Assembly: GCA_003116995.1 (NCBI GenBank)
Contig: BDSL01000027.1
Location: 62,001 to 126,000, forward strand
Origin: Yamagishiella unicocca
Taxonomy: Eukaryota; Chlorophyta; Chlorophyceae; Chlamydomonadales; Volvocaceae
Direction: 5' to 3'
DNA length: 64,000 nucleotides
Shown here: positions 50,375 to 62,434 of the stretch, in pieces
How the letters are laid out: every line of letters starts with the position of its first letter
Position numbering within the stretch: the first letter of the stretch is position 1
Made by a program: the position numbers and the translations under genes
Notes under the pieces: generated by a model
Told to the model about the DNA's origin: nothing
The model's input: only the letters and a program-made list of their open reading frames with translations
The model's database searches: none

Positions 50375-51093
50375 GCGGCGAGGAGCGCAGTGGGGCCGGA
50401 GGGGCGGCGGTGCCGGGCGGCTGTGTGAGCAGGAGGTGCCCGAGGGGCGGGGGCGGCCGCATGCATGCAGAGCGGGGCGCAGCTAGGTCGAGCACCAGAT
50501 GGTGAGACGTGTTGGCCGCAGAACCGGGCCGGGCCAAAGGGATGAGGTCGGTGATGGAGGACTTGATGCGAGTGGTAGGTGGCAGCTGGCGGCAGGGTGC
50601 AACATTTTCTTTGGATATTTGACACAGCGGGCGAGCATGGCCTGTGCGGGGTGCAGGCAAGGGTGCGGCCGGCAAAGCACAGTTTGGTGGTTTCGGAGCA
50701 CCGGAAGGGCGCTGGGGCACGTCCGGGCGCCCGCAGCCAGGCGGCGCGGCCTAGGAGGCCAGGTGTGCTGTGTAATGATGACATCATTAGCAATGGTCCG
50801 CCGTACGGTTGCAAACAGCTTGCCACGTGGATAAGGTACCTCAAAAGCTGGCGCAGTTTACGGAACAAGGTCACAACCCCTCAGCAGCAGTTAGCCACCA
50901 TATTTTTACACAGTTATCCGGAACGTCCTGAAATAAAACTATTCAACTAATTAATTCATACTGGAGATTGCGGCCAACTCGCTTAGCCCCTGAACACGGT
51001 TCGCGCATTTCTGCCTGCTGCCGGCCGCCGCTGATTCTCTTCCTCGGGCTCAGCGACCCTATTCGAGAACCTGGCAGTTATACCAGTTTCGCA
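50375..51093. other. Intergenic, 0.7 kb, with alpha-4 3' UTR
   Basis: Follows the proteasome alpha-4 stop and precedes the small orphan gene on the same strand. No additional gene seen. Confidence 0.5.
50771..50775 (+). terminator. Candidate poly(A) signal TGTAA for proteasome alpha-4
   Basis: TGTAA lies about 400 bp after the stop, in the sense orientation. It fits the volvocine signal and a normal 3' UTR length. Confidence 0.5.
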
Positions 51094-52227
51094 ATGAAGG
51101 CGGTAGCGGCTGCAGTTCCCTGGAGGAGAGTGGCGGCCGTGGCGATCGGCCGACCCACGGGTCAGCGACTCGGCGTCACATGTAAGAAGCGCGTCCCCGG
51201 CTCCGCACCGCTGTCCTGCTCCTCGCACCTCCACTGCACCGCAGCTCGGCTGCCCTAGGTGCAGCGCTGCTCTGGTCGCAGCATCTCGCGTCAGCTGCCG
51301 ACCTGCAGGCCCCATCTTGGGGGCTCGTGGAAAGGAGTCCAGCTCCTCATCACGTCTGTCAGCTGTCCCCGCCTTGCTCGGCTTGGACCACACCGCTGCT
51401 GCCGCGCCCCTTCCATGACCCCCCACCCTCCAGGTCCGGCCCCTCCCTCCACGGCCGCCTGGTGCCGCCGCCCCAAGAGCTCCTCCCACACTGGCGACCA
51501 TGACTACCCGGGACCCCACCACCCCACCCACCGCTTCGGCCCACTGGCAGAGCCCAGCTCCCTGCCCCCCCCGCCCCCGCCCCCACACCACGGCCGCCCC
51601 CACATCAAGCCGGGCACCATACCACCCCAGCCGGTGGCGTCCCCGCCCCGTGACCTCACCCCCGAGCTGCTGTCGGTGAGCCGCCCCGCCTTTGGAGCCC
51701 CGGCCCCCAGCCAAACCCACCACGACCACGACCACGACCACGACCGTGACCAAGGCAGGGCAGGGGGAGAGGCAGCTGGAGGCTCCCCAAGCGGCCACCG
51801 GATGTTCAGTACTGGTGCGTGGTGCGTGTATGGGTTTGGGTGCTGGCCTGCAGTGTAGTTACCCCGCACCCCTTGGTAACCTTAAAAACCTGAAACCCGC
51901 AACCCCGCCCCTCTACCTCCTTCTCCATGCCCACTACCCGCACCCTGCCATCGGTATCACACAGCCGCCTCTGACCAGCCCGACAGCAGCACTGGGCACA
52001 TGGACCGCACTGCTGCCGGCGGAGATGGTGGCACTGGCCATCAGTCTCTTGGAGGCGGAGTTGAAGGTCGTGGTGGTGATGTTGTCGAAGAGGATCAGGA
52101 CCCGGAGTCAGCCCAGGTGCTCACCGAGAGTAACATGCCCCCAGGCATGCACATCACGACCGGCCCCCCAAAACACACCGAGACCCAGGGTGGGGACGTG
52201 GAGACCGTACCCCCACTGGCCTCATGA
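51094..52227 (+). CDS. Small orphan protein with presequence-like N terminus
   Basis: Three exons: 51094-51181, 51434-51675, 51979-52227; 192 residues in frame. No family recognised. The N terminus MKAVAAAVPWRRVAAVAIGR is hydrophobic/basic with no acids, as in mitochondrial presequences. Next comes a Pro/His-rich segment (HTGDHDYPGPHHPTHRFGP, a Pro run, PPRDLTPELLS), then a Gly-rich part and an acidic part (VEEDQDPESAQ). Donors GTAAGA and GTGAGC are standard and the three phases fit. TGTAA at 52413, 186 bp after the stop, supports a transcript end. Low complexity means the model could still be wrong. Confidence 0.42.
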
Positions 52228-55200
52228 GCCCGGGAGTTGGAGGAAACCTGCCTACACGACCTAGGAGCCCCTGGAGAAGCCCACAGGAGGGAGGTGGCGA
52301 GGCAGGGACGGCTGCAGCATCTTGATGGTGAATGTCCGGCACTTATGGGCGACGTGTGGGTGAGGTTCCCTAAGCAGGAGTGGTGATTTTGGATACCCTC
52401 CGCCACCACTGCTGTAATATATGAGAATGGGTGTAACTACATGGATGCTCCCGTTTCAGGACCTGGCAGCAGCAGCAGCGCTGTGGCCACCTTCAGCAGC
52501 AGCAGCAGCAACCACCATGCATACCGCCTCGCGCAGTATCAGCAACAAACAATGCGACCCATGACAAACGGCGCCTCTTTTGCCAGCTGGTGGCACCCGG
52601 CAACGACTGGCACAAAAGATAAACTGTGGCACAGCAGCCAGCCAAGCACTGGGATGGGTCCCCAGAGCCATACACCTGTCTGCCCCCCAAATGTAAGACT
52701 GCTTCAAGTCTTGTTTCACACCACCATGGCACCTGCACCCGCACACCACTTCAAAGGTGGGCAGGTCAATAGGCCCACTCAGCTTCACGTGAGATTTCCT
52801 GTCCCACACAGCACCGACCCCCACAAAAACCATGAGACACAATCTGGGGCTTGATTTGATGCCCTCGATGCCAGTGTATGAGGCCCCTTTCACCACACCC
52901 CTTCCGCCCCATTCAAAGGAACGGAACGGTGCAGCAGCCACCAGCCAGGCGCCACAGGCAGGTGGGCCACGTTCCATGTGGGCGCTGCCAGGGTGGCAGG
53001 ATCACAGAGGCATGGCAAACCCGTGTTCCATGCTCACCGCCACAATGTGGTCACATCATGGTCACATCGTGGTCACATCGGCCCGCATGATGCCATCCAG
53101 GGCGACACTGCCTGGCATGACGCCACACCACAGCACCAAGAGGGGCCAGCAGGCCGGAGGGGTGGGAGCCAGGGCGGCATTGTTGTGGCCATCCCCCCAG
53201 CCCCCAGCCCGATGATCCACACACACACACACCACCACCACCACCCCACCACCACCACGTCATCACCATCATCATCATCATCATCATCATCCCACCAACA
53301 CCGTAACCGAGAGAGGTTCCCCTGCCCACCTGGTGCCACTTCATCCTGCACACCAATGCACGTACCCGGCCTCCCTCGTCAGCCCGCCTCCCTCGCCTGC
53401 CCACCTGGCTCGTACCTTCATACCACCTAGAAAGAACACGAACACACAGCGCCGTCGTCCCAGCTGTAGCCACAAACCATCCACCAACTCCCTGATCCGG
53501 GCCGCGCTGCCCTCGCCCGTCCCGTTGGCTTATGGTCCGCGGTGTTCCACGGCTCAACTGCACCACACCACAATCACAACCACACAGGCGCCTTATGCGT
53601 TCGCACCACTCGCCCCGCCTCGCCCCGTCTTCCCACTGCAACCCTCGCTACCTGCTGCTTGTTGTTCGCCCGTGGAGGCAATCGCGCGACGCGGATCGAC
53701 GCATGGGACCGACCCATGGGACCGACCCACAACACATCCCTGCCAGCCAGTGCCACCCTGGAGCTCGCGCGCGTCGTCCTACCGGCACAGCGCCCTCCTG
53801 CGCTCCATTCAACTCCAAATCCATTGCATCGCAAAAGACCAATCATCATCAAGGCATCATGGAATATACTGCGACTCATCAGACGCGTTTCTTCGCACAT
53901 GTACACATAGAAGCACCTCGACCCTCCAGCCCGCTAACCTACTGGTGGTCGTCCTCATCAACATATGCATGGCGGTGGCGCATACAGCGACAGGCAGGCA
54001 AGGGGGGACGGGATGGGGGCGGCTGGCGTGGGTTGGGTAGCCACCTGAGCCCTGACCAGGCCGCCTGCCCGCCCGTCCCCCAGCCCCACACATCACGTAA
54101 TTCTCTTTCGGGAATGAATGTGTTCGCGACCAACCCGACATATCACATCATATCACTTGGCAGCATCGGCGTTCTACTTCATGTGCCCGCCCGGCCGTAA
54201 GTCAGATAGGGTTTCCGCGCTTGCTTGGTTGAAAATCACCCGAACGTCCTCCACCTGCTCAAAGAGGGCAGGGCGACACCAGGCGGACCTGCCTTTGCTC
54301 GCAGCTGCTGATGCCCCGCCCCTCCTCCGCCACCTTCCCCGCCTCCTTCTCCACATTGCAGCACCTTCGGACTGCCATTGAATGCTTTTCGAGGTGAGAG
54401 CCTCGCAGCACCCTCACCACAGAGGCGCATCACAACCGGGGCTGCCAGCGCCATATCGTGTTGCCGCTGAGCCACCCGCCGATCAACGGTCGGCCCAAGG
54501 TGCTGCGCCGAAGCACCACCAGTGCTTAAAGTTCACATACCACTTGCGGAGTTCGACAGATTTGTTGCGGATCTATGTTTTTGCCGTGCAATGCCGTGCA
54601 ATTAGAGAGAGAAGCGCAGGTCCCACACCACCCCTGCCCGCTGCTCAGCCTACCCTGTCCCGCCACTCGTCCATGCCTGCTTGCACCCCCCACCCCTGCT
54701 GGGCTGGCCCCGCCACCTATCAACACCCCTCGCAACTCACCACTTCGGCACATCCGGCCCAGGAAGCGGCCGCTCCCTCCCCCCTCCCTCCCTCCTCCAA
54801 CGGTTGTTTTACTCGGACACGGAATCTCCTCACAACCCCCCTCCCACCCCGGTCGGTGGCCCTTCCTCCACCTCCCTACGCCCGCGTCCACATGGCTCCT
54901 CGCTTGTCGCCAGCAACCTCCCACCCCTCCACGCCCTATGTTCGGGCTCGGGGTGCTGCAGCGACGCAACGCTCACGCTCCCCCTCACCGACGAACAATA
55001 TTTCGAGAAAACTGTACGACAAGAGGCCAACGCGCATTCCGGTTTCATGCCCACCATGGACGTACCATTGGCATGGTACGTCAAACCGTCGTGAGCGGTG
55101 CCCACCCCCCCCGGTCTCCAGTCCTGCCGGCCTCCGCTACTCCGTCCCCTCCGCCCTCCCTGGATCCGGGTCACGGACGGTCCTACGCACCCCCATCACC

Positions 55201-55228
55201 CCCATTGCGCGCGGGCGGGGACTGCTCC
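52228..55228. other. Long intergenic stretch, 3 kb, low-complexity
   Basis: Contains CAG/AGC triplets (about 52478-52515), AC and CCA runs (53220-53255) and an ATC run (53258-53292). The minus strand between about 52456 and 53250 has an open, unrecognised stretch that may be decayed mobile DNA, but no domain was identified. The region should also hold the 3' UTR of the U-box/WD40 gene. Confidence 0.45.
52413..52417 (+). terminator. Candidate poly(A) signal TGTAA for the orphan gene
   Basis: TGTAA, sense orientation, 186 bp past the predicted stop. Confidence 0.4.
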
Positions 55229-58200
55229 TTAGTCCTCGAAGCGCCAGCGCAGCAGCCCGCTGTCACCTCCCACCAGCATCTCCCTGCCGCCGGGCAGCAC
55301 AGCCAGGCAGCTGCAGGACCGGAGCGAGGCGTTGCGGCCGCCCCCGCCTGCGCCCGAGGAGCCGCCCCCTCCCGCGGGGATGCTGGGGCCGGGCCCGGAG
55401 TGCAGGTGCTGCTGCTGCTGCAGCGCCAGCGGCACCGGCCTGGCCGCCCCCTCCTGCAGGTCGACGAAGAGCAGCTGCGGTGTGGCGGTGTCCAGCAGCA
55501 GGGCCGAGGTGCCGTCGGGGCTCACCGCGAGACCCGTCAGCCTGCGGGGCCGGGAGCGGTGGGGAGCGCGGGTTCGAGGAAGACCCGTGGATGCCCGAAA
55601 AAACCGTTGCATGCGAGCGCGGGGGAGGGGGCGTAGGGCATGAGAGGTGGAAGGGCACGGTGCTTTCCACAGCACGCAGTTGGAGCAGGCAGTTAGGGCA
55701 GGCAGTTAGGTTAGGCAGTTGGAGCAAGCAGTTTGGTTAGGCAGTTAGGGTCGGCAATTAGTTATCCACAAAGAAGGGCGGTCGACTCTCCCCCAGCGCG
55801 CCCCCCCCGCTGTCGCCCTCCCCCCTGGCTCCTGCACTCACATGGCTCCCCGGCTGCTCTGGGGCGGCACCGGCAGCTGGTCCAGAAGCACGTCGCCGCA
55901 GCAGCCGCGGCCCCTCCTGCGCGCTGAGGGCTGCGAGGGGCCGCCGCGGGGGGAGCGGGGCGCCCCCCGGCTGCCACACCTCGCCGCCTCGCCCCCCTCG
56001 TCGTCCTCCGGCCCGTCACGGCCGCCGTCGCCGCCGCCACCAGCGCGCCCATCTCCGCAGTCCTTGTCCCCACCACCACCACCACCACCAGCACTGCCAC
56101 CAAATGCATAGTGCTCGTCTCCGGCATCCTCCTCCTCCTCCGCGTCCTCCTCCTCCTCCTCCTCAATCTCCTCCACGAGCGGAAAGCAGTGCAGTCCGTA
56201 GCGCACATCCGCAGCAGCTGCAGCGGCGGCGGCGGTATGATGCCCACCCGAACGCTGCTGGTGCTGCTGGGGGCCGGTGCCGCCGTTCAGGCTGCGCCGA
56301 CCCACGGGTCGCCCGCTGCCGCCACCACCACCGCCGCCGCCGTGCCCCTGCCCTTGGCCTCCGCCGCCGCCTGCTGCTGCGCCCCCCTCCCCCTGCTGCC
56401 GCAGCCCCAGCGCCAGCACCAGCAGGCGCCGCTCGTCCGAGCTGAAGGCCAGCTGCGCCGCAGCCCCCGGGTGCGGGTGGCCAGCAGCCGCCAGCCCCGG
56501 CTGCGGCCCCGGCGGCAGCAGCCTCACGCACGCGGTGTGGTCGGGGGAGTCCGCGTGCAGCACCAGGTGCACCGTCCCGTCGGACAGCGCCAGCGCCAGG
56601 TGGGAGCCGCTGGGGGAGGCGGCCAGGCAGCAGACCGTGGGGTAGGGCGGGGGGGCCGAGGGGGCGGGGGAGAGGGAGGGGGAGAGGGAGGGGAAGGAGG
56701 CCGCGGCGGCGGGGGCGCCTGGTGCGTGGGACGCGGGGGGGAAGAGGAGCGGTGAGGTGCTGAGGGCGTCCAGCTCGGCGTCGGCGGCATCTGCTGGACC
56801 GCCCGGGATATCCACCACCCTGGCGCCACCGCCGCCGCCGCCGCCGCCGCCCCGCTCTGGGGATCCCGCGGCGGTGCCGCTGCGGTTGGCGGTGACGGTG
56901 CCGAGTGCGTTATTGTCGTTGTTGTCGTTGTCGTTGCGATGGTGGTGGTCGTTGTGGTGGTGGTTGTGGTCGTCGGGGGAGTTGGAGCCGCCTGCGGGGA
57001 ACCGCAGTGGGCCCTCCCTCAGGCTCCCGCCAGCCCCCGCTCCCACTCCCGTGCCGCCTCTGTAGCCGTAGTCATCCGGTGTGAGCAGCAAGCAGGCCGA
57101 GGTGTGCACCGTGGGCAGGGCTGCGGGGTGGGGGGAAGGAAGAGGGGAGGGGGGTGAGGGAAGAGGGGGGGGCTCGAGGGGAAGAGGGGGGGGCGGGTCC
57201 AGGGAGCAAGATTCGCCGGCTGGCAGGCAGGGAGGTACCGCAGCTAGATAGGGAGGTACCGCAGCTAGATAGGGAGGTACCGCAGCTATGTGGCTTCACC
57301 CTCCGCTGGCCTCACCCCCCCAGCCAGCATGCCAGCTGCACGTGAGCAACCGCCAGTGCAGCCCCCACCCCCCGTCACTCACACTCGGGCTGCTCCAGCC
57401 GCCGCAGCTTCCAGCCGGCCACCACGCCGCAGCAAGACGCGAACAGCGTTGACCCCGAGCCGTCGTACGCGAGGGCCGTGACGCTGCGGTCCACCCCCCC
57501 TGGAGCAGCTCCGCCTCCGCCTCCGCCGGCGTCAGCGGCGCCGCTCCCGGCGCCCTGCCGCTGCCGCATGTGCTGGCAGTGCTGTTGCTGCAGCAGCAGG
57601 TTCTGCTGGTGGCGCCGACTGGCGGGTTCACTCAGCGTCCGCTCAGCCTGCGGCGGGTGGCGTGCCGGTGGGTCGGTGGGTCGATGGGTCGGTGGGTCGG
57701 TGGGTCGGTAGGTCGGTCAGCAGGGGACCAAGTCGGTGTGCGTGAGGGTCACTGCCTGGACCAGCGGGGGACATGGTCTCGTTGTTGCTGTATGTGTGTT
57801 TGGTGGCGTGCATGTGGAGGGGTGCTCGCGCAGCCCGCGAGGGAAAGGCGCACCAAGAAGGGTGGGCTGTGGGCGGAGGCCTAACCGACGCACGCTGCGT
57901 CACGACCCCTCCCTGGACCCCAGTCTGCCGGCCTGGAACCCCCAGAGCTCCCGCTCACCTGCCTCCCCCCTCTCACCTGCCTTCCCCCTCTCACCTGCCT
58001 CCCCGCCAGCCCCTGGCTCTCCCCGGTCAGGTCCTCGGGCCACAGCACCTCCTCCCGCCAGCCCAGCCGCCCGCACAGGTGCCACTCCAGCGCTGCTCCC
58101 GCGGTGGGAGCCGCAGCAGCGGCCTTGACGGGCCAGCCGCCGGAGGCGCCAGTCGCAGCCGCAGCTGCCGACCGTCCGCCGCCCACTCCACCTCCCACTT

Positions 58201-61200
58201 GGCCCCCCTCCGCCCCTCCCCCTCCCACCCCTACCCCCGCCTCCACCTCCGCCAGGGCCGCCAGCTCCTCAGGATCGAAGCAGCGCCACACGAACACCAA
58301 GCCCGAGGTGGTGCCCACGGCGAGGGAGCTGCCGCGGGGGCAGGCCGCCACCGCCGTCACCCGCCCCCTCACCGCCGGCACCGTCCAACAGCGGCCGCCG
58401 CTGCCGCCGCCGCCGTCGGCGCCCAGGAGCCCTCCCTGGAGCTCCTCCACGACCGCATGGCCGGGCCGGTCCTTGGTCAGCAGCACCGCAAACGACCCAC
58501 GGGTCAGTGGCATGTGGGCATGGGGCGGGGGGAGCTTGGATGCGCCGCTGACGCCGGCGTGGCTGTCGTACTGGGTGTAGTTGTACGGCGGCGGGGGCGG
58601 GGGCGGCGGCGGCAGCACCGCCAGCGCCGTGATGCGGTGGTGGGCGCCCGACCCCACTGGGGAGCAGCGCAGGGGTCCGACCTGGAGGCGGTCGGGGGAA
58701 AGGAGGGGGAGGGGGGCGAGGAGGGGAGAAGGAAGGCGGAAAGGAGGGGAAAGGGAGGTTGACGAAGGAACTCGTGGAAACGACACAAGTGGAGACTAGC
58801 GGGGAGCAGCGGCGCGTAGTTTGTATGCGTCATCGGGAGGAGACGAGGCGGGCCAGCTGGCGGGACTACGTGGTGCAGTACAGTCCGCGGCTCTACTTGG
58901 CAGCCCTCCGCGGCAGTCCGCTTTGGGAAGCTGCCCTGAACAAACCCACGGCTTGCGCGAAACATGGCTTGCCATGCGGGGCCTTATAAACCGCAACTGA
59001 GGGCGCGCCGCCCAGAACCCCCCGCTCCGCCCCCCAAGCACCCATCCGCCAGCTATTATACCTATGTGTCGTGTAACCGGTACTTACGCCGCCCCCCCAA
59101 ACACCCGTTCCTGCGCCACCCACCGGCTGTGCGCTCGCTGGCGTGCAGCGCTGCAGCGTGAAGAGGTCCCTGCACGCGGGGGCCGGCGCCGCCTCCAGCC
59201 AGCTCCACATCCGCTGCGCCTGGCGCTCCGCCGCCTGGCGCTCGTCGCGCGGACTCAGCCCCGACCCCGCCAGCTGCCCGGCTGACAGCCACTGCAGCGG
59301 CAGCGGCAGCGCCACCGGCAGCGCCAGCGGCCCCGCCGTGGGCTGCGCCACGTGGCGGCGCCAGCTGCGGCGCAGGTCGTCCTCCTCCTCGACCTCCTCC
59401 GCATCCTCCTTCCCGCCCTCCTCCCGCGCTCCAGGCCGCCGCTCCTCGCTCTGGTCCTTCTCCGCCCCCCCGAACACCAGCTGCTGGAACGCCGCCTTGG
59501 CCTTCGCCTCCAGCTGCTGAAGGCTGGCGGCGGAGGCCACCGTGCGCATTCGAGCCATCCCGCCGCGGCCAGTCTCACCGTCACTCACCGCCAAGCCAAG
59601 CGGTGCGCCGCCGCCGCTGCTCCGCATGCCGTACAGCCTGCTGGGCAGGCGGCCCAGCCAGGCACGTAGCGCCCCCGACCCCGGCCACCCGGGTGCCGAC
59701 TCCGCGGCTGACGTGGGCTGCAACGCGGCCTCCCCGGCCTCTCCGCCGCTTACCGCACCGTCCGAGCGGCCGCTGCGCAGAGGCGCCTCTTCCGCCGCCG
59801 CCAGCGCCTGCGAGTGAGCCTCCAGCGGCTGCCGCGGCTGCCGCTGCTGCCGCCGGTGGCGGGCGGCGGGGTGGCCGGGGCTGCCCACCGAGGCCGCGGG
59901 GCTCCAGGCGGGCGACCGCGACGGCGGCGAGCAGCCGCTCCAGGGAAGACCCGCCTCCGCCGCTGAGGCAACGGCAGCGGCCGACTCCAGCCGCATCGAA
60001 ACACCCAGCGGCAGCGCGGGCACCGGCATGACGACCGGCCGCCAGGAGGGCCCCCCCTTGAGGCGCCCCACACAACCGTCCGGATCAGCTGGTGGCGCCG
60101 CCGCTCCCTGCCGTGGCGACTTGGGCTGCTGCTGCGGTGCGTCCACCGACGCAGCAGCAGGTACGCCGGGAGCGACCCCACCACCCCCACCCCCACCGCC
60201 ACCACCACCGCCACCCCCACCGCCGTGTGCGGGATCCAGACCGTGCGGAGGCGCTCCCTGCCAGGACCAGGGCCAGGCGCCGTTGTGGGGCAGGGCGGGA
60301 GACAGGGCGGGAGACAGGGCGGGAGACAGGGCGGGAGGCAGGGCGGGAGACAGGGCGGGCGCTGCCTGGCCCGCCCTGGCGGGAGGACCCGCCATGGGAA
60401 CGCCCCAGAAGGCCGCGCTGCCCCCACCCGGCGCCGTCATCGCTCCTGCCGCCGCCGTCCCTCCACCCGGTGCGAGTGCGACGGGAGGGGCCATGTTGAC
60501 ATTCACGGCTGCAGCTGCGGCAGCGGCGGTGGCTGGGTACACCCCAGGCGTCGTGGCGGTGACGGCGATGGTGAAGCGGGGGTCTTGAGGAGGGATCATG
60601 AGGCGGCGGCCATAGATAGGGCTGGTGCCCCGCACGGCACCTGCCGCAGCCGCGGCGGCAGCAGCCTCCACTGCTGCAGCGGCAGCGGCCGATCCGCTCC
60701 TGACCCCGGAAGCCTTCGCTGCTGCAGCAGCAGCAGCCGCGACAGCACCGCTGGCAGCAGGGCTGTTGGCGCCGGCCATGCGGCCCGCAGAGCTGCCGTC
60801 CGCCGCCATCATTCCGCCTCCACCTCCCTGGACATGGGCGGCCCCCAAGGGACCGCTGGACGGCCCCCCGAGACACTCGCCAGCTGCCCTACTGGCGGCG
60901 CCGCTGAGGGACCGCCTGCTGGTGCTGCTACTGCTGCCAGTCGCAGGGCTCAAGTCGGCGGTAGCGTGTGACGAGGGGGGCGGAGGACCGGCCGAAGCGA
61001 CCGGCGGTGTCCCCCCAGGGGCTCCGCGCACATGCCCAGGTGCGACCGCTGCTGCCGCCGCAGCAGCCGCTGCCCCCAGCTGCTGCTGCATCTGAAGATA
61101 CAGGTGCTGCTGTGAGCTTGGCAGCAGCGGCAGTGGCGCGGAGGAGGAGGACGCCGCCGCCGTCGGTGGCAGCTGGTGGTTGTGGTGGTTGCGGGTCCCA

Positions 61201-62434
61201 CTTGCGGAGCCTGCTGGGTGGGGTCCCGGCTGAACCCCGCCGCCGCCAGCCCATGGCTGCTCCCTGCCCTCCCGCCGCATGTTGCCCTCCCTGGACTCCC
61301 TCTCCACCTCCCACTCCAGCAGCAGCAGCTGGTCCGCAGCGCAGTGGTCCAGTCCGTGCTGCAGCAGCCACTCCTCTATGGCCAGGCGGAGGGACACATT
61401 GGGGACCAGTTGCGGCTGCTGCGGCTGCTGCGGCTGCAGGGGGTACAGGTTGGCGCCGGTAGGGCCTGCACGGGAACACATCACACTGCTTTAACAATAA
61501 TTAATACCGTACAAACGTTGTTGTTTGCGGCTGATAGGGGGGACAGAATGCAGGTCGAGCGTTAGAAGGGCAGCTGTGGTTGTGGCTGGTGGTGCCGCTG
61601 CTTTGTCACAACGCAAGGCGGAGGGAGCACCGCCGCCGACTACCGGTACACCCCCGCCACCCCACGACCTGGCTGCAGCCAGCCCCATGCCCGCCAGGCC
61701 CATGCCGTATCTTTGCTGCACCAGCAACGCCCCGGCAACTTCACCAGAGGACTGCATCCCGTCCGACCCACAAACAGCAGCCGCTTCACAGGCGAACCTC
61801 CACAACTCACATGCCACCGCCCAGGCTATGAAATCCGCTCCTCACACCCTCTTAAAACTCATTCCTTCGGGCCCCCTCCCTGGAGCTTCAAACCTGCCCT
61901 CGGTCTCCCACCTGCTGCGGCGGAGCGGGCCGCCAGCCAGCCCGTAAGCGCCACCCGCTCAAATGAGACGCCCACCGGCAGTCCGAAGAGCCCCGGTGTC
62001 GCAGCGCCTGTCGCCCCAGCTGGCCCTTGGAGCGGTTGCAGCAGCAGTGGGCTAACTGGTTCGCGCATGAGGGCCCGCGTAATGGGGCACACGAAGCTGC
62101 GGGGCACGCGGAGGCGGGAAGGCAGCGGGGCTGACGCGGGGGTGCTCAAGCCCAGCTTGGTCCGGCAGCCGACGTCAGCCCACGCGGCGCCGTCACCGCC
62201 ATCTCTGAGGGACTCAACAATGTCCAGATTGGCGTGTAGCGCGGCTGCTTGCTGCTGATGCAGAAGCTGGTGCGGCATGGGACGCCCTCTGAGCAGGCAC
62301 CCTGCAGGGACGGGCTCGACGGCATGAGGCGCTGTCGAGTAATTTTGGATGGCTGTGCTGAGCTCGCTGCCAAAGGGCTCCAAGTCGGGAGGAGGCTTTG
62401 GTCTCCATGCGCCGGGAAACATTGGCCTTGCCAT
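55229..62434 (-). CDS. Giant U-box plus WD40 protein, probable E3 ubiquitin ligase
   Basis: Six exons (high-low): 62434-61912, 61465-59124, 58681-57995, 57647-57383, 57120-55842, 55541-55229; 1802 residues in frame. The U-box (about 112-208) has SFVCPITRALMREPV, FERVALTGWLA and, across the first intron, LVPNVSLRLAIEEWLLQHG; a loop of about 25 residues is inserted between the two halves. U-boxes bind E2 enzymes and pass on ubiquitin. A disordered region of about 700 residues rich in Ala, Gly, Gln and Pro follows. From about residue 955, WD40-like blades appear: HHRITALAVLP, GRVTAVAACPRGSSLAVGT with GLVFVWRCF, SVTALAYDGSGSTLFASCC, LTGLAVSPDGTSALLLD, CLAVLPGGREMLVGGDSG. The blades are interrupted by long inserts. 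U-box/WD40 pairing recalls plant LIN/CERBERUS ligases, but no ARM repeats were seen. Substrate unknown. Confidence 0.85.
57226..57292. repeat. 21-bp tandem repeat in a U-box/WD40 gene intron
   Basis: Three copies of a unit with GGGAGGTACCGCAGCTAGAT in the intron 57382-57121. Confidence 0.9.
60289..60356. repeat. 12-bp coding array in U-box/WD40 exon 2
   Basis: Five to six copies of CAGGGCGGGAGA encode Ser-Pro-Ala-Leu repeats on the minus strand within the disordered linker. Confidence 0.9.

Noticed and set aside
58893..59123. Extension of the U-box gene exon 2 past 59124
   Set aside because: A GTGGGT donor at 59123 gives phase 0 to the WD40 exon at 58681, while the extension loses composition and similarity.
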